From NCBI GenBank assembly GCA_963713445.1, contig CAVQMB010000008.1, positions 1-64,000 on the forward strand: DNA of 64,000 nucleotides, read 5' to 3'. Source of the stretch: CAVQMB01 sp963713445. Its GTDB lineage: Bacteria; Pseudomonadota; Gammaproteobacteria; Competibacterales; Competibacteraceae. The notes below the pieces were generated by a model, which made no database searches, was not told the DNA's origin, and worked only from the letters and a program-made list of their open reading frames with translations. Both the position numbers and the translations under genes were made by a program. Shown one piece after another: positions 17,369 through 26,211 of the stretch (position 1 is the first letter of the stretch; every line of letters begins with the position of its first letter).

Positions 17369-18655
17369 ATGACAATGATTCAGAGCATTCACGGGCGCGA
17401 GATCCTCGATTCGCGTGGTAATCCAACCGTAGCGGTGGATATCCGCCTGAGCTCCGGCTGCAGCGCAACCGCTTGCGTCCCCTCGGGGGCGTCCACCGGG
17501 AGCCGCGAGGCGGTGGAACTGCGTGATGGTGACGCTCGTTATCAGGGGAAAGGCGTTCGCAAGGCGGTCGCTAATGTCAACGGGGAAATTCAGACCGCAT
17601 TGAAGGGCTTCGATGCTACCGATCAGGCCCGCATCGATCAACGCCTGATCGAACTGGATGGCACCCCCAACAAGAGCCGCCTGGGCGCTAACGCAATCCT
17701 TGGGGTGTCGCTGGCGGCGGCCCGCGCGGCAGCGGCTGATGCCGGTCTGCCACTGTTTCGCGCGATCAACCGAGACGGGCCGTGGCGGTTGCCGGTGCCG
17801 ATGATGAATATCCTCAACGGGGGTGCTCATGCGACCAACAATGTTGATATTCAGGAATTCATGATCATGCCGACCGGTGCACCGGATCTTGCCGAAGCCG
17901 TGCGCTACGGTGCCGAGGTGTTCCACAGCCTGAAACAGGTACTGCGTGACCGGGGTCTGGCGACGACCGTTGGTGATGAAGGCGGCTTTGCCCCCGATCT
18001 GCCGTCTAATCAGGCGGCCCTGGACGCGATCATGGAAGCGATCGACAAGGCGGGCTATCAAGCGGGCCGTGATATCCATCTGGCACTGGATCTGGCGAGC
18101 AGTGAATTCCACCGTGATGGCCGGTACCGGCTCAGTGCCGAGAATCGTGAACTGGATTCCGCAGGGATGGTTGACTGGCTGACTGAGCTGGTGAATAGCT
18201 ATCCGATCCTGTCGATCGAGGATGGCATGTCCGAGGACGACTGGGATGGCTGGCAACTGCTCAGTGAGCGGCTGGGCCAGCGCGTGCAACTGGTCGGTGA
18301 CGACTTGTTCGTTACCAATCCCGCGATTCTGCGCCAGGGTATTGAACGGGCGGTCGCCAACTCCATTCTGATCAAGCTCAACCAGATTGGTACCGTTAGT
18401 GAAACCCTAGAGGCGATCGCCGTGGCCTCGCAGGCCGGGTATAGTTCGGTGGTGTCACACCGGTCGGGCGAAACGGAGGACACTAGCATCGCCGATCTGG
18501 CAGTTGCGACCGATGCCACCCAGATCAAGACCGGGTCGCTCAGCCGAACTGACCGGGTGGCCAAATACAATCGCTTGCTGGTGATCGCCGAGCAGCTCGG
18601 GGGGGCAGGGCATTATGAAGGGGCACGGGCCTTTGGCAAGTTCCTCGCGCACTGA
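17369..18655 (+). CDS. eno: Enolase
   Basis: The 428-residue glycolytic enzyme interconverts 2-phosphoglycerate and phosphoenolpyruvate. I start it at the ATG giving MTMIQSIHGREILDSRGNPT, with GGAG 6-7 bases upstream; the longer upstream extension overlaps kdsA and is not conserved. Seen: VPSGASTGSREAVELRDGD, LGVSLAAARAAA, GDEGGFAP, the metal ligands in LALDLASSEF, IEDGMSEDDW and GDDLFVTNP, the catalytic Lys in ILIKLNQIG, and SHRSGETEDTSIADLAV. The end overlaps the start of ftsB by 41 bases. Confidence 0.97.
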   Translation: MTMIQSIHGREILDSRGNPTVAVDIRLSSGCSATACVPSGASTGSREAVELRDGDARYQGKGVRKAVANVNGEIQTALKGFDATDQARIDQRLIELDGTPNKSRLGANAILGVSLAAARAAAADAGLPLFRAINRDGPWRLPVPMMNILNGGAHATNNVDIQEFMIMPTGAPDLAEAVRYGAEVFHSLKQVLRDRGLATTVGDEGGFAPDLPSNQAALDAIMEAIDKAGYQAGRDIHLALDLASSEFHRDGRYRLSAENRELDSAGMVDWLTELVNSYPILSIEDGMSEDDWDGWQLLSERLGQRVQLVGDDLFVTNPAILRQGIERAVANSILIKLNQIGTVSETLEAIAVASQAGYSSVVSHRSGETEDTSIADLAVATDATQIKTGSLSRTDRVAKYNRLLVIAEQLGGAGHYEGARAFGKFLAH

Positions 18656-19016
18656 CAACGCTCAGGCGGAATCGCGGGCACCGCCACGAGCGCCATATCA
18701 GGCGCCCCGGAGGCTGGCGCTGACCGTGGTTTACGTCGGCTTGACCGCGTTGCTGGCGCTGTTCGGTTATCGCTACTGGCTGGCGCCCCATCATGGCCGG
18801 CTTGAGGTGGCGCAGCTCCAGTCCCAGGTCGCCGCGCAGCGGATTGAAAACACTCAACTGGCAGCCCGTAACAAGACCATTGAACGCGATATCGCAAGTT
18901 TGCGCCATGGCGGTGAGGCACTTCAGGAGCGGGCCCGCTCCGAACTGGGGATGATCGGCAAGAACGAGACCTTTGTCCAGCTGGTGGGTGGTGCTGCCGC
19001 GTCCAAATCGCCGTGA
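18615..19016 (+). CDS. ftsB: Cell division protein FtsB
   Basis: The 133-residue single-pass protein has an N-terminal cytoplasmic stretch, one transmembrane helix at about 33-53 (LALTVVYVGLTALLALFGYR), a coiled coil at about 60-110 (LEVAQLQSQVAAQRIENTQL) and the ending ERARSELGMIGKNETFVQLV typical of FtsB/DivIC. It links FtsQ and FtsL in the divisome. The N-terminal 30 residues are longer than usual. They result from the ATG inside eno; a later GTG or TTG could also serve. Position between eno and ispD is the standard gammaproteobacterial arrangement. Confidence 0.9.
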   Translation: MKGHGPLASSSRTDNAQAESRAPPRAPYQAPRRLALTVVYVGLTALLALFGYRYWLAPHHGRLEVAQLQSQVAAQRIENTQLAARNKTIERDIASLRHGGEALQERARSELGMIGKNETFVQLVGGAAASKSP

Positions 19017-19026
19017 ACATTGCTCC

Positions 19027-19725
19027 ATGACACGCTGCTGGGCACTGGTGGTGGCGGCTGGCCGGGGGCAGCGTATGGGCGGTGATCGCCCCAAGCAATA
19101 CCTCACAGTGGCCGGACGCAGTATCCTCGAACACAGCCTTGACCGCTTACTCACGCTGCCGGCGGTCGTTGGTGGTGTGGTGGTGCTGGCAGGTGATGAC
19201 CGTTACTGGCCGGCGCTCGGCTATCGCAGCGCCAAGCCGCTGTTGCAGGCACTGGGCGGCGGTGAACGTTGCCAGTCGGTCGCTAATGGTCTGCAGGTGC
19301 TGGGCGAGGGGGCCGACGTCGATGACTGGGTGCTGGTGCACGACGCGGCGCGTCCGTGTGTGCGTCGCACTGATCTCGAGCGGCTGCTCGCGGCGGTTGC
19401 CGATGATCCGGTTGGGGGGCTGCTGGCGGTGCCGGTTCGCGATACCCTGAAGCGGGCCGACGCCGCGGGCCGGGTCCGGGGTACCGAGGCGCGCGCTACC
19501 TTGTGGCATGCGCAGACACCGCAAATGTTCCGAGTTGGGTTGCTGCGGGAGGCGTTGGACAGGGCGTTTGCGGATGGCTTTATGGTGACTGACGAAGCAG
19601 CGGCGGTGGAGGCGCTCGGTCATGCACCCCGGCTGGTGGCCGGGCACTACGACAACATCAAGATCACCACGGCCGAGGATCTGGCGCTGGCCGAACGCTA
19701 CCTGCGGCAGGAGTGTGTTGGATGA
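19027..19725 (+). CDS. ispD: 2-C-methyl-D-erythritol 4-phosphate cytidylyltransferase
   Basis: The 232-residue enzyme begins MTRCWALVVAAGRGQRMGGD and RPKQYLTV, the nucleotide-binding signature of IspD. Later motifs: VHDAARPCVRRTDLERLL, ARATLWHAQTPQMFRVGLLR, VTDEAAAVEALGHAP and NIKITTAEDLALAERYL. It makes CDP-methylerythritol in the non-mevalonate isoprenoid pathway. The ATG is chosen because the cytidylyltransferase domain starts there; the 18 upstream codons overlap ftsB. Its TGA overlaps the ispF ATG. Confidence 0.95.
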   Translation: MTRCWALVVAAGRGQRMGGDRPKQYLTVAGRSILEHSLDRLLTLPAVVGGVVVLAGDDRYWPALGYRSAKPLLQALGGGERCQSVANGLQVLGEGADVDDWVLVHDAARPCVRRTDLERLLAAVADDPVGGLLAVPVRDTLKRADAAGRVRGTEARATLWHAQTPQMFRVGLLREALDRAFADGFMVTDEAAAVEALGHAPRLVAGHYDNIKITTAEDLALAERYLRQECVG

Positions 19726-20204
19726 ATGGCCTACGCGTCGGTCACGGCTACGACGTCCATGCCTTCGGGCCAGGTGAATTTATTGTCCTGGGTGGCGTGC
19801 GCATCCCGCACAGTCGCGGCCTGCGGGCTCACTCGGACGGCGATGTGCTGCTGCATGCGGTGTGCGATGCCCTGCTGGGTGCCGCCGCACTGGGCGACAT
19901 CGGCCAGCATTTTCCGGACACCGATACGCGCTATCGTGGTGCCGACAGCCGCGGTTTGCTAGCAGAGGTCGCCGGGCTTATTGGTCGGCACGGCTGGCGA
20001 CCGATTAACCTGGATGCGACGGTGATTGCCCAGGCCCCGCGACTGGTGCCTTACATCGACGCCATGCGTGCCAACCTGGCCGCGGATCTCAACGTTGCTC
20101 AGCGCCAAGTGAGCGTCAAGGCGACCACTACCGAACGGCTGGGCTACATCGGCCGCGGCGAGGGGATTGCGGTTCACACCGTCGTCATGCTTGGTGCTAT
20201 GTGA
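19722..20204 (+). CDS. ispF: 2-C-methyl-D-erythritol 2,4-cyclodiphosphate synthase
   Basis: The 160-residue trimeric enzyme follows ispD directly (ATGA overlap), the classical arrangement for two non-consecutive steps of the MEP pathway. Visible: VGHGYDVHAFG with the zinc ligands Asp and His, GLRAHSDGDVLLHAVCDALL, DIGQHFPDTD and VKATTTERLGYIGRGEGI. The start at ATG 19722 gives the standard length. The stop overlaps the truD start in a GTGA. Confidence 0.96.
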   Translation: MNGLRVGHGYDVHAFGPGEFIVLGGVRIPHSRGLRAHSDGDVLLHAVCDALLGAAALGDIGQHFPDTDTRYRGADSRGLLAEVAGLIGRHGWRPINLDATVIAQAPRLVPYIDAMRANLAADLNVAQRQVSVKATTTERLGYIGRGEGIAVHTVVMLGAM

Positions 20205-21244
20205 GTACCGGTGTGCGATGGCTGTGGCCGCGCGCGTGGGGCGAGCCGACGGTGCAGGCCCGTCTGCGCAGCCAGCCCGAGGATTTTTGGGTTTGTGAGC
20301 AGTTGGGATTCGAACCTACTGGTGCCGGAGAACACGCTTTTCTGCGGATCCGCAAGCGCGGCTTGACCAGCGAGCAGGTCGCGCGTGGCCTGGCGTGCTA
20401 TGCCGGGGTCACCCGCCGCGTGGTCAGCTACGCCGGGATGAAGGACAAACAGGCGGCGACCGAGCAATGGTTTTCGGTGCATCTGCCGGGCCAGCGCGGT
20501 CCTGACTGGACGGGGCTTGATCTGGCCGGTTGTGAGCTCGTGGTTGCGACCCGACATAATCGCAAGCTCAAGCGAGGGGCCTTGCGCGGCAACCGGTTCC
20601 GGTTGAGGCTGCGCGAGGTGACCGATGGTGGCGTGCTGCAGCAGCGCTGGGACCGCGTGATTAAGGGTGGTGTGCCAAACTATTTCGGGCCGCAGCGGTT
20701 CGGACTCGACGGTGCCAATGTGGAAGCGGCCCGGCGCCTTTTTTTGGGTGACGGTGCCGAAGATAGGTTCCGCCGTGGTCTGTATTTGTCGGCCGCGCGG
20801 GCCTGGCTGTTCAATAGCGTGCTGGCACAGCGGGTGAGCGATGGTAGCTGGGATTGCTGCCTGCCGGGCGAGTTGTTGCAATTGGAGGGCAGTCACAGCG
20901 TGTTCGCGGTGTCCGAATCAACATCAGATATCCGCCGACGCCTGGAAGAGTGCGATGTGCATCCGACCGGTCCGCTCTGGGGCGGTGGTGAGCCTGGTGT
21001 CGGCGCTGCCGTAGTGGGCCTTGAGCAGGCCGCGGTGGCAACTGAACCGGTGCTTTGCGACGGGCTGGTCAGGGCCGGCTTGCGCCAGGAGCGCCGGTCT
21101 TTGCGCGTGTCGGTGCGGGCGGCGGCGCTGGAATGGATAGCACCGGATGAGGCGATATTGAGTTTTTCTTTGCCAGCGGGTTGTTATGCTACCAGCGTAG
21201 TGCGCGAGTTGGTGGCGCCGCAGGCGCCCTGGGATGCGATATAA
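20201..21244 (+). CDS. truD: tRNA pseudouridine(13) synthase TruD
   Basis: The 347-residue protein has the TruD landmarks EDFWVCEQLGFEPTGAGEHA, the catalytic Asp in YAGMKDKQAATEQWFSVH, LRGNRFRLRLR, GVPNYFGPQRFG and AARAWLFNSVLAQRV, then a C-terminal domain ending SFSLPAGCYATSVVRELV. It makes pseudouridine 13 in tRNA-Glu. The start is GTG, overlapping the ispF TGA by 4 nt. ispF-truD-surE-pcm-nlpD-rpoS is a conserved gammaproteobacterial series; here a minus-strand Smr gene sits between truD and surE. Confidence 0.96.
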   Translation: MSTGVRWLWPRAWGEPTVQARLRSQPEDFWVCEQLGFEPTGAGEHAFLRIRKRGLTSEQVARGLACYAGVTRRVVSYAGMKDKQAATEQWFSVHLPGQRGPDWTGLDLAGCELVVATRHNRKLKRGALRGNRFRLRLREVTDGGVLQQRWDRVIKGGVPNYFGPQRFGLDGANVEAARRLFLGDGAEDRFRRGLYLSAARAWLFNSVLAQRVSDGSWDCCLPGELLQLEGSHSVFAVSESTSDIRRRLEECDVHPTGPLWGGGEPGVGAAVVGLEQAAVATEPVLCDGLVRAGLRQERRSLRVSVRAAALEWIAPDEAILSFSLPAGCYATSVVRELVAPQAPWDAI

Positions 21245-21254
21245 TTGGCTGCAA

Positions 21255-21794
21255 TTAGCCGCGCAACAGTACGTACACAGCGCCAGTGCCGCCGTCTACA
21301 GGGCGCGCCGAGCAAAACGCGAGGATGTCGTCACGCTGACGCAGCCAGTGGTTGACTTTGGTTTTCAGCACGGGGCCTTTGTGCCGGGAGCGCTTGCCCT
21401 TGCCGTGAATAATTCGAACACAGGTGAGGTGCTCGCGTTTGGCACTGAGCAGGAACAGGCGCAATGCGCTGTGGGCGCTCACCACGTTCATGCCGTGGAG
21501 ATCAAGCACAGCACTTACCCGATATTGGCCGCGGCGCAGTTTGCGCAGGACGCCATGCTGGACACCGCTGCGGTGATAATACAGCTCTTCGCCGGTATCG
21601 AGTTCGGCCGCTTCCCAGGGACTTGTGAGCAGTTCTTCGAGTACCTGTCGTTCGTCATCCTCGGTCAGTCGGGGTTCCGGTGGTGGGTGGCCGTGCGGCG
21701 TCTGAACCCGGTCACAGTGCAACCGTTTAACTGGCCCTACGGCCTCCCGGAACAGGGCCTGATCTGCCTTGGATAGCGGCTTGTGCTTGCTCAT
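21255..21794 (-). CDS. Smr-domain protein (SmrA/SmrB-like)
   Basis: The 179-residue protein has a charged N-terminal region and a C-terminal Smr domain at about 90-178 with the LDLHGM motif (VSAVLDLHGMNVVSAHSALR), VRIIHGKGKRS and LKTKVNHWL. Smr domains of this type are nucleases; SmrB cleaves mRNA between collided ribosomes in E. coli. It is convergent to truD with 10 bases between stops. Whether it is SmrA or SmrB is not clear from sequence. Confidence 0.9.
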   Translation of the reverse strand: MSKHKPLSKADQALFREAVGPVKRLHCDRVQTPHGHPPPEPRLTEDDERQVLEELLTSPWEAAELDTGEELYYHRSGVQHGVLRKLRRGQYRVSAVLDLHGMNVVSAHSALRLFLLSAKREHLTCVRIIHGKGKRSRHKGPVLKTKVNHWLRQRDDILAFCSARPVDGGTGAVYVLLRG

Positions 21795-21904
21795 CGTAGT
21801 GGCCGAAGCTATTGTGGATACGGCGTTTATACCGAATCACACGTGATCGTCAACAGCACCATGCTTATCTTTCGACCTGAATCGACCGGTCCGGTTGCGA
21901 TTCC

Positions 21905-22669
21905 ATGTCAGACGTGCCGATGAAGATACTGTTAAGCAATGACGACGGCTATCAGGCCCCTGGCCTGCGCTTTCTGGCGGAAGCATTGGGTACAATCGCT
22001 GATGTCGTGGTGGTCGCGCCCGATCGCGATCGCAGTGGCGCCAGTAATTCCCTAAATCTGCGTCGGCCGCTCTATGTAACCCGGCATGACAATGGTTTTC
22101 TCAGCGTGGAGGCCGGTACTCCCACCGATTGTGTGCACCTGGCCATCACCGGCATGTTGGACGAGGAGCCGGATATGGTGGTTTCCGGTATTAACGCCGG
22201 ATCGAACATGGGCGATGACGTGATCTATTCGGGCACTGTAGCAGCTGCCATGGAAGGACGTTTTCTGGGCCTGCCCGCTATCGCCATCTCGATGGCGGCA
22301 GGCGAGCCCCAGCACTTCGCCACGGGCGCTCGAGTGATACAGCGTCTCGTCGGTTATCTCAGGGAGCATCCGCTGCCGCAAGATACTATCCTCAACGTCA
22401 ACGTCCCGGATGTATCATGGGAATCGCTGACCGGTTTTCGTGCGACCCGGCTCGGCAACCGCCACAGGTCCAAGCCGGTGGTGCGCGGTGCCGATCCGCG
22501 TGGCCGCCCGATTTATTGGATTGGTGCGGCCGGACTCGAACAGGATGCCGGTCCGGGGACTGATTTCCATGCTGTGCGCAGCCATCAGGTCTCGATTACG
22601 CCGCTGACGGTGGATCTGACCCGTCATGGCGCACTGCCCGCGGTCGCGGGGTGGCTCGAGGGGCTATGA
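21905..22669 (+). CDS. surE: 5'/3'-nucleotidase SurE
   Basis: The 254-residue phosphatase begins MSDVPMKILLSNDDGYQAPG with the metal-binding Asp pair, then VVAPDRDRSGASNSLNL, TPTDCVHLAITGML, VVSGINAGSNMGDDVIYSGT and LPAIAISMA. It removes phosphate from nucleotides and has a survival role in stationary phase. Neither ATG 21905 nor ATG 21920 has a good ribosome site, so the first five residues are uncertain. The stop overlaps the pcm start by 4 nt. Confidence 0.95.
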   Translation: MSDVPMKILLSNDDGYQAPGLRFLAEALGTIADVVVVAPDRDRSGASNSLNLRRPLYVTRHDNGFLSVEAGTPTDCVHLAITGMLDEEPDMVVSGINAGSNMGDDVIYSGTVAAAMEGRFLGLPAIAISMAAGEPQHFATGARVIQRLVGYLREHPLPQDTILNVNVPDVSWESLTGFRATRLGNRHRSKPVVRGADPRGRPIYWIGAAGLEQDAGPGTDFHAVRSHQVSITPLTVDLTRHGALPAVAGWLEGL

Positions 22670-23337
22670 CCGGACCCGATCTGCAGGGCTTGCAAGGGAT
22701 CGGCATGACCTCGCGCCGGGCCCGCCAGCGTCTGGTCGACCGTTTGCATAGTCAAGGCATCGCCGATGAACGGGTTCTTGAGGTGTTGCTTGAAACGCCC
22801 CGGCATCTTTTCATCGACGAGGCTCTGGCCAGTCGGGCGTATGAGGATACCGCACTGCCCATAGGCTTTGGACAAACCATCTCGCAACCATATATTGTGG
22901 CGCGTATGACCGAGGTCTTGCGCGCTGGCGGTGCCCTCGATAAGGTGCTGGAGATTGGTACCGGGTCGGGCTATCAGGCTGCGGTGCTGGCGGCGCTGGC
23001 GGCGCGGGTCTATTCGGTCGAAAGGATCAGTCGTCTGCTGGAACAGGCCCGACAGCGAATCCGCGTTTTGGGCTATGCCAACGTCCGGCTAAAATACGAC
23101 GATGGCACTATTGGCTGGACGCGTTATGCGCCGTATAACGGTATTATGGTTACCGCAGCGGCCGAGCAGGTTCCTACCGATCTGCTGGAGCAGCTGACCA
23201 TAGGAGGGCGTCTGCTGGCGCCTGTGGGTAACGGCACCGAGCAGGAACTGCTGCTGGTGCAGCGGCGGGCATTCGGTTTCGAGCGCAGCATGCTCGGGCC
23301 GGTGAGCTTTGTACCATTGCTGGGGGGGGTTCTCTGA
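22666..23337 (+). CDS. pcm: Protein-L-isoaspartate O-methyltransferase
   Basis: The 223-residue repair enzyme methylates abnormal L-isoaspartyl residues. The start at ATG 22666 overlaps the surE stop (ATGA). Seen: GIGMTSRRARQRLVDRL, PRHLFIDEALASRAYEDTAL, IGFGQTISQPYIVARMTEVL, the SAM motif VLEIGTGSGYQAAVLA, and VTAAAEQVPTDLLEQL followed by GGRLLAPVG. The surE-pcm pair upstream of nlpD-rpoS is standard. The final bases contain an eight-G run that probably serves as the ribosome site of the next gene. Confidence 0.96.
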   Translation: MTGPDLQGLQGIGMTSRRARQRLVDRLHSQGIADERVLEVLLETPRHLFIDEALASRAYEDTALPIGFGQTISQPYIVARMTEVLRAGGALDKVLEIGTGSGYQAAVLAALAARVYSVERISRLLEQARQRIRVLGYANVRLKYDDGTIGWTRYAPYNGIMVTAAAEQVPTDLLEQLTIGGRLLAPVGNGTEQELLLVQRRAFGFERSMLGPVSFVPLLGGVL

Positions 23338-23918
23338 GTACACCGTTTACAGCGCTGTATGCCCGGATAATGCACTGGGTACAGCATCGCCATGCACCCT
23401 GGTATCTCGGCTTGTTGAGCTTCGCAGAAGCCTCATTTTTCCCCGTTCCACCGGATGTGATGCTGGCTCCCATGTCCCTGACCCAGCCGGCGCGTGCCTG
23501 GCGATTCGCGCTCATCAGCACAATTGCCTCGGTGGCCGGCGGTTTGTGCGGTTACCTTATCGGCGTGTGGTTGTTTCACCTCATTGAGCCCTGGGTGCAC
23601 GCGCTGGGATACTGGCCAGCTTACCTGCAGGTGATGCGTTGGTTCGAGTCCTGGGGCTTTTGGGCGGTGTTCTTGGCCGGAATATCACCGATCCCGTACA
23701 AAGTTTTCACCATTGCAGCAGGATCGGTGACGATGGCGGTGCCTGCTTTTGTGCTGGCATCGTTGATCGGACGCGGCATGCGCTTCTTTCTGGTCGCTGG
23801 GCTTATGTACTGGGGCGGAGCGCGCCTCGAGGGCGCCTTGCGGCGCTACATTGAGTGGATTGGCTGGATACTGGTCAGCCTAGTGGTTATGACTTATCTG
23901 TGGATGCGTTGGCGGTGA
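23334..23918 (+). CDS. YqaA-family inner membrane protein (DedA/SNARE-associated superfamily)
   Basis: This 194-residue membrane protein has the DedA-like elements SFAEASFFPVPPDVMLAPMS, IASVAGGLCGYLIGVWLF, VFLAGISPIPYKVFTIAAGS and IGRGMRFFLVAGLMYWGG. I place the start at a CTG (23334), because the reading LSTPFTALYARIMHWVQHRH matches the N-terminus I expect for the family. A run of eight G lies about 5 bases upstream, and the CTG overlaps the pcm TGA in a CTGA exactly as the neighbouring genes overlap in ATGA or GTGA. The first ATG (23370) would remove 12 residues. YqaA function is poorly known; DedA relatives affect membrane lipid and proton homeostasis. Confidence 0.8.
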   Translation: MSTPFTALYARIMHWVQHRHAPWYLGLLSFAEASFFPVPPDVMLAPMSLTQPARAWRFALISTIASVAGGLCGYLIGVWLFHLIEPWVHALGYWPAYLQVMRWFESWGFWAVFLAGISPIPYKVFTIAAGSVTMAVPAFVLASLIGRGMRFFLVAGLMYWGGARLEGALRRYIEWIGWILVSLVVMTYLWMRWR

Positions 23919-24661
23919 CGAGGCGAACCCTGTGGATGCTGCTGTTGGCAGTGGTCGTTTCCCTGCTTGCGGCCTGCAGTACACCCGGTCCCGCAGAGGT
24001 GCAGGCGGGCAATCGACCCGCTTATTACGTGGTGGAGCGAGGTGATAACCTGTTCCGGATTGCCTGGCGTTATGGCCTGGATTACCACGATTTGGCTGCC
24101 TGGAATCACTTGCGCTCCCCTGACCACATTCAGGTCGGTCAGCGCTTGCGCCTGATGCCTCCGGGTCAGAGCCGCCCGTCGTCTACCCGCCGCCGTGATA
24201 ACCATGCATCAACGACCGCATCGGTACGGTCTGCAACTCATCCGGCTGCGCCGAACGCGGTGGCCACAAACCCCGAGGTCGGCCCCGGCCATGGCTCGGG
24301 CCGCTGGGACTGGCCGACCAAAGGTAAACTGGTGAGCCATTTCAATCCCTCGGCGCCAGGCGGTAAGGGTATCGATATCAGCGGTCGTTCCGGCCAGCCC
24401 ATACTGGCCGCGGCAGGTGGTGATGTGGTGTATCGCGGCAGTGGACTGCGTGGCTACGGTCGACTTATCATCGTGAAGCACGGTCACGGCCTGCTGAGCG
24501 CGTATGGTTACCTTGGCAGGATTTACGTCAAAGAGGGCGAGCGGGTCAGTGAAGGTCAAAGGATTGCTGATATGGGCAATGACAGTAATCCCCCCGTGCT
24601 ACATTTTGAAATCCGGAAAAACGGGAAGCCGGTCGATCCGCTGCACTATCTGCCAGGCTAA
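23915..24661 (+). CDS. nlpD: NlpD-type lipoprotein (LysM plus degenerate M23 domain)
   Basis: I start this 248-residue lipoprotein at the GTG that overlaps the yqaA stop (GTGA). It gives a proper signal peptide with lipobox LLAAC (lipidated C21), LysM at about 38-82 (YYVVERGDNLFRIAWRYGLD, HIQVGQRLRLM), a Ser/Thr/Pro linker, and a LytM/M23 domain at about 150-245. The first zinc His is replaced (GGKGIDISG in place of HxGID), as in E. coli NlpD, so it is probably an outer-membrane amidase activator and not an endopeptidase. Position before rpoS is conserved; an rpoS promoter usually lies inside nlpD. Confidence 0.92.
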   Translation: MTRRTLWMLLLAVVVSLLAACSTPGPAEVQAGNRPAYYVVERGDNLFRIAWRYGLDYHDLAAWNHLRSPDHIQVGQRLRLMPPGQSRPSSTRRRDNHASTTASVRSATHPAAPNAVATNPEVGPGHGSGRWDWPTKGKLVSHFNPSAPGGKGIDISGRSGQPILAAAGGDVVYRGSGLRGYGRLIIVKHGHGLLSAYGYLGRIYVKEGERVSEGQRIADMGNDSNPPVLHFEIRKNGKPVDPLHYLPG

Positions 24662-24801
24662 AGGAGGCTGATTCAGCAGAGTTTAAGGACGCGACAACTA
24701 TGAAGGAATAGATGTGTGAGCCGGCATCAGATGATCCCAGCAGCACCGACTGCGGCGGCGTTTGATGTCACTGGGCAAGGAACCCGTTGAAGGAGGTCAC
24801 C

Positions 24802-25836
24802 ATGGTGAAACGGGTTGGTGGGGTGGTTGAGCGGCATACCGGCAGCGCTTCTTTCGATGCGATTCTGCCGCTTGTCATCAAGGGTCTCGGCAGTGGTTTT
24901 GCCGGCGTCAGGCCGGCAGATTCGGAACTGAGCGGAGAGGAGAAAGAGGAAAACCATCACTCGACCGATACCGCTACCCCGGTGATTCATGAAGTCACTG
25001 GGGAAGAACTCGATGCGACCCGGTTGTATCTGGCAGAAATCGGTTACGCACCGTTGCTAAAGGCGGAGCAGGAAATTCATTTAGCGCGCCTGTCCCAGCA
25101 GGGTGACACTGCCGCCCGCAATAGGATGATTGAATGCAATCTGCGACTCGTAGTGAAAATTGCACGTCGTTATATGAATCGTGGTCTGGCGCTGCTGGAT
25201 CTGATCGAAGAAGGCAATCTGGGTCTGATTCGCGCGGTCGAGAAGTTTGATCCGGAAAAAGGTTTCCGTTTTTCCACTTATGCCACATGGTGGATCCGCC
25301 AGACCATCGAACGAGGCATCATGAACCAGACCCGCACCATCCGGCTGCCGATACATATAATCAAGGAGATCAACAGCTATTTGCGGGTCGCACGTCGTCT
25401 CGCGCAAACGCTTGATCACGAGCCGAGTCATGAGGAAATCGCGGAGGACATGGACAAGCCGGTTGGTGAGGTCAAGCGTATGCTGGGTCTCAACGAACGC
25501 GTTGCCTCGATCGATCTGCCGATTGGCCGGGAGGAGGAGCGTTCACTGCTCGACACTATCGCGGATGAGACCAACCCCGATCCAGTCAATGCACTGCAGG
25601 ACCATGACCTTTACGTCAAGCTGGATGTCTGGCTGGATCAGCTCACTGATAAGCAGCGTATCGTCGTCGAGCGTCGTTTTGGCCTCAATGGCCAGGAGCG
25701 GGCTACACTCGAACAGGTCGGCAATGAGATCGGCGTGACTCGAGAACGGGTGCGGCAGATCCAGCTCGATGCACTGCGACGGATGCGCCAGATTTTGGAA
25801 TGTGAAGGATTTTCGGGTGATTTACTATACCGGTGA
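24802..25836 (+). CDS. rpoS: RNA polymerase sigma factor RpoS
   Basis: The 344-residue sigma-70 family group 2 factor has region 1.2 (DATRLYLAEIGYAPLLKAEQ), region 2 (NLRLVVKIARRYMNRGLALL, DLIEEGNLGLIRAVEKFDPE, FSTYATWWIRQTIERGI), region 3 and region 4 with the helix-turn-helix (TLEQVGNEIGVTRERVRQIQ). The start ATG has an excellent AGGAGG 5 bases upstream. The N-terminus is slightly longer than in E. coli RpoS. It directs general stress and stationary-phase transcription. It is linked to nlpD with 140 bases between, holding only a short leader. Confidence 0.95.
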   Translation: MVKRVGGVVERHTGSASFDAILPLVIKGLGSGFAGVRPADSELSGEEKEENHHSTDTATPVIHEVTGEELDATRLYLAEIGYAPLLKAEQEIHLARLSQQGDTAARNRMIECNLRLVVKIARRYMNRGLALLDLIEEGNLGLIRAVEKFDPEKGFRFSTYATWWIRQTIERGIMNQTRTIRLPIHIIKEINSYLRVARRLAQTLDHEPSHEEIAEDMDKPVGEVKRMLGLNERVASIDLPIGREEERSLLDTIADETNPDPVNALQDHDLYVKLDVWLDQLTDKQRIVVERRFGLNGQERATLEQVGNEIGVTRERVRQIQLDALRRMRQILECEGFSGDLLYR

Positions 25837-26211
25837 AGGTCTGTTGTAGCTTACTGAAGCCAACGGGTGGCGTTATGGTCGTTAGGGTGCAGGACTAGTA
25901 CGACGCTACCTAGTTGCTGTGGGTGACGCTGGTTTTGTAGTGTACTCGGCCCAGCGGCAGGCCATGTCCATCCATGCCAAGCGGTATTCAGGAAATAGTC
26001 GCCGATATAGTTAATTTCGAACCGCTACAAGCTGTTTCAGTTACCATTGTGTTCCTTTATAAGGAATTTTAAAGCGACTCTCATTCAGATTCTAATATAT
26101 TTTTTGTTAATATTTATCTGGATTAAAAGTTGGCAAAGAGGTTATGATCCGACTAGAACGTTATATTCTATGTCCAGTTAGTCCTAGTCGCGTTTATCGT
26201 ATACATTAGTA
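25837..26211. other. AT-rich intergenic region after rpoS
   Basis: About 375 bases without a gene. The first 200 bases keep the local composition. From about 26000 the sequence turns AT-rich and stays so through the two following methyltransferase genes, marking the left edge of a compositionally foreign block. No convincing terminator hairpin was found after rpoS. The promoter for the methyltransferase genes should lie here, but no clear -35/-10 pair was seen. Confidence 0.5.

Noticed and set aside
17306..18289. 327-residue minus-strand open frame
   Set aside because: Antisense to eno, composition typical of a third-position shadow, no recognisable motif.
20174..20896. 240-residue minus-strand open frame
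   Set aside because: Antisense to truD; no motif.
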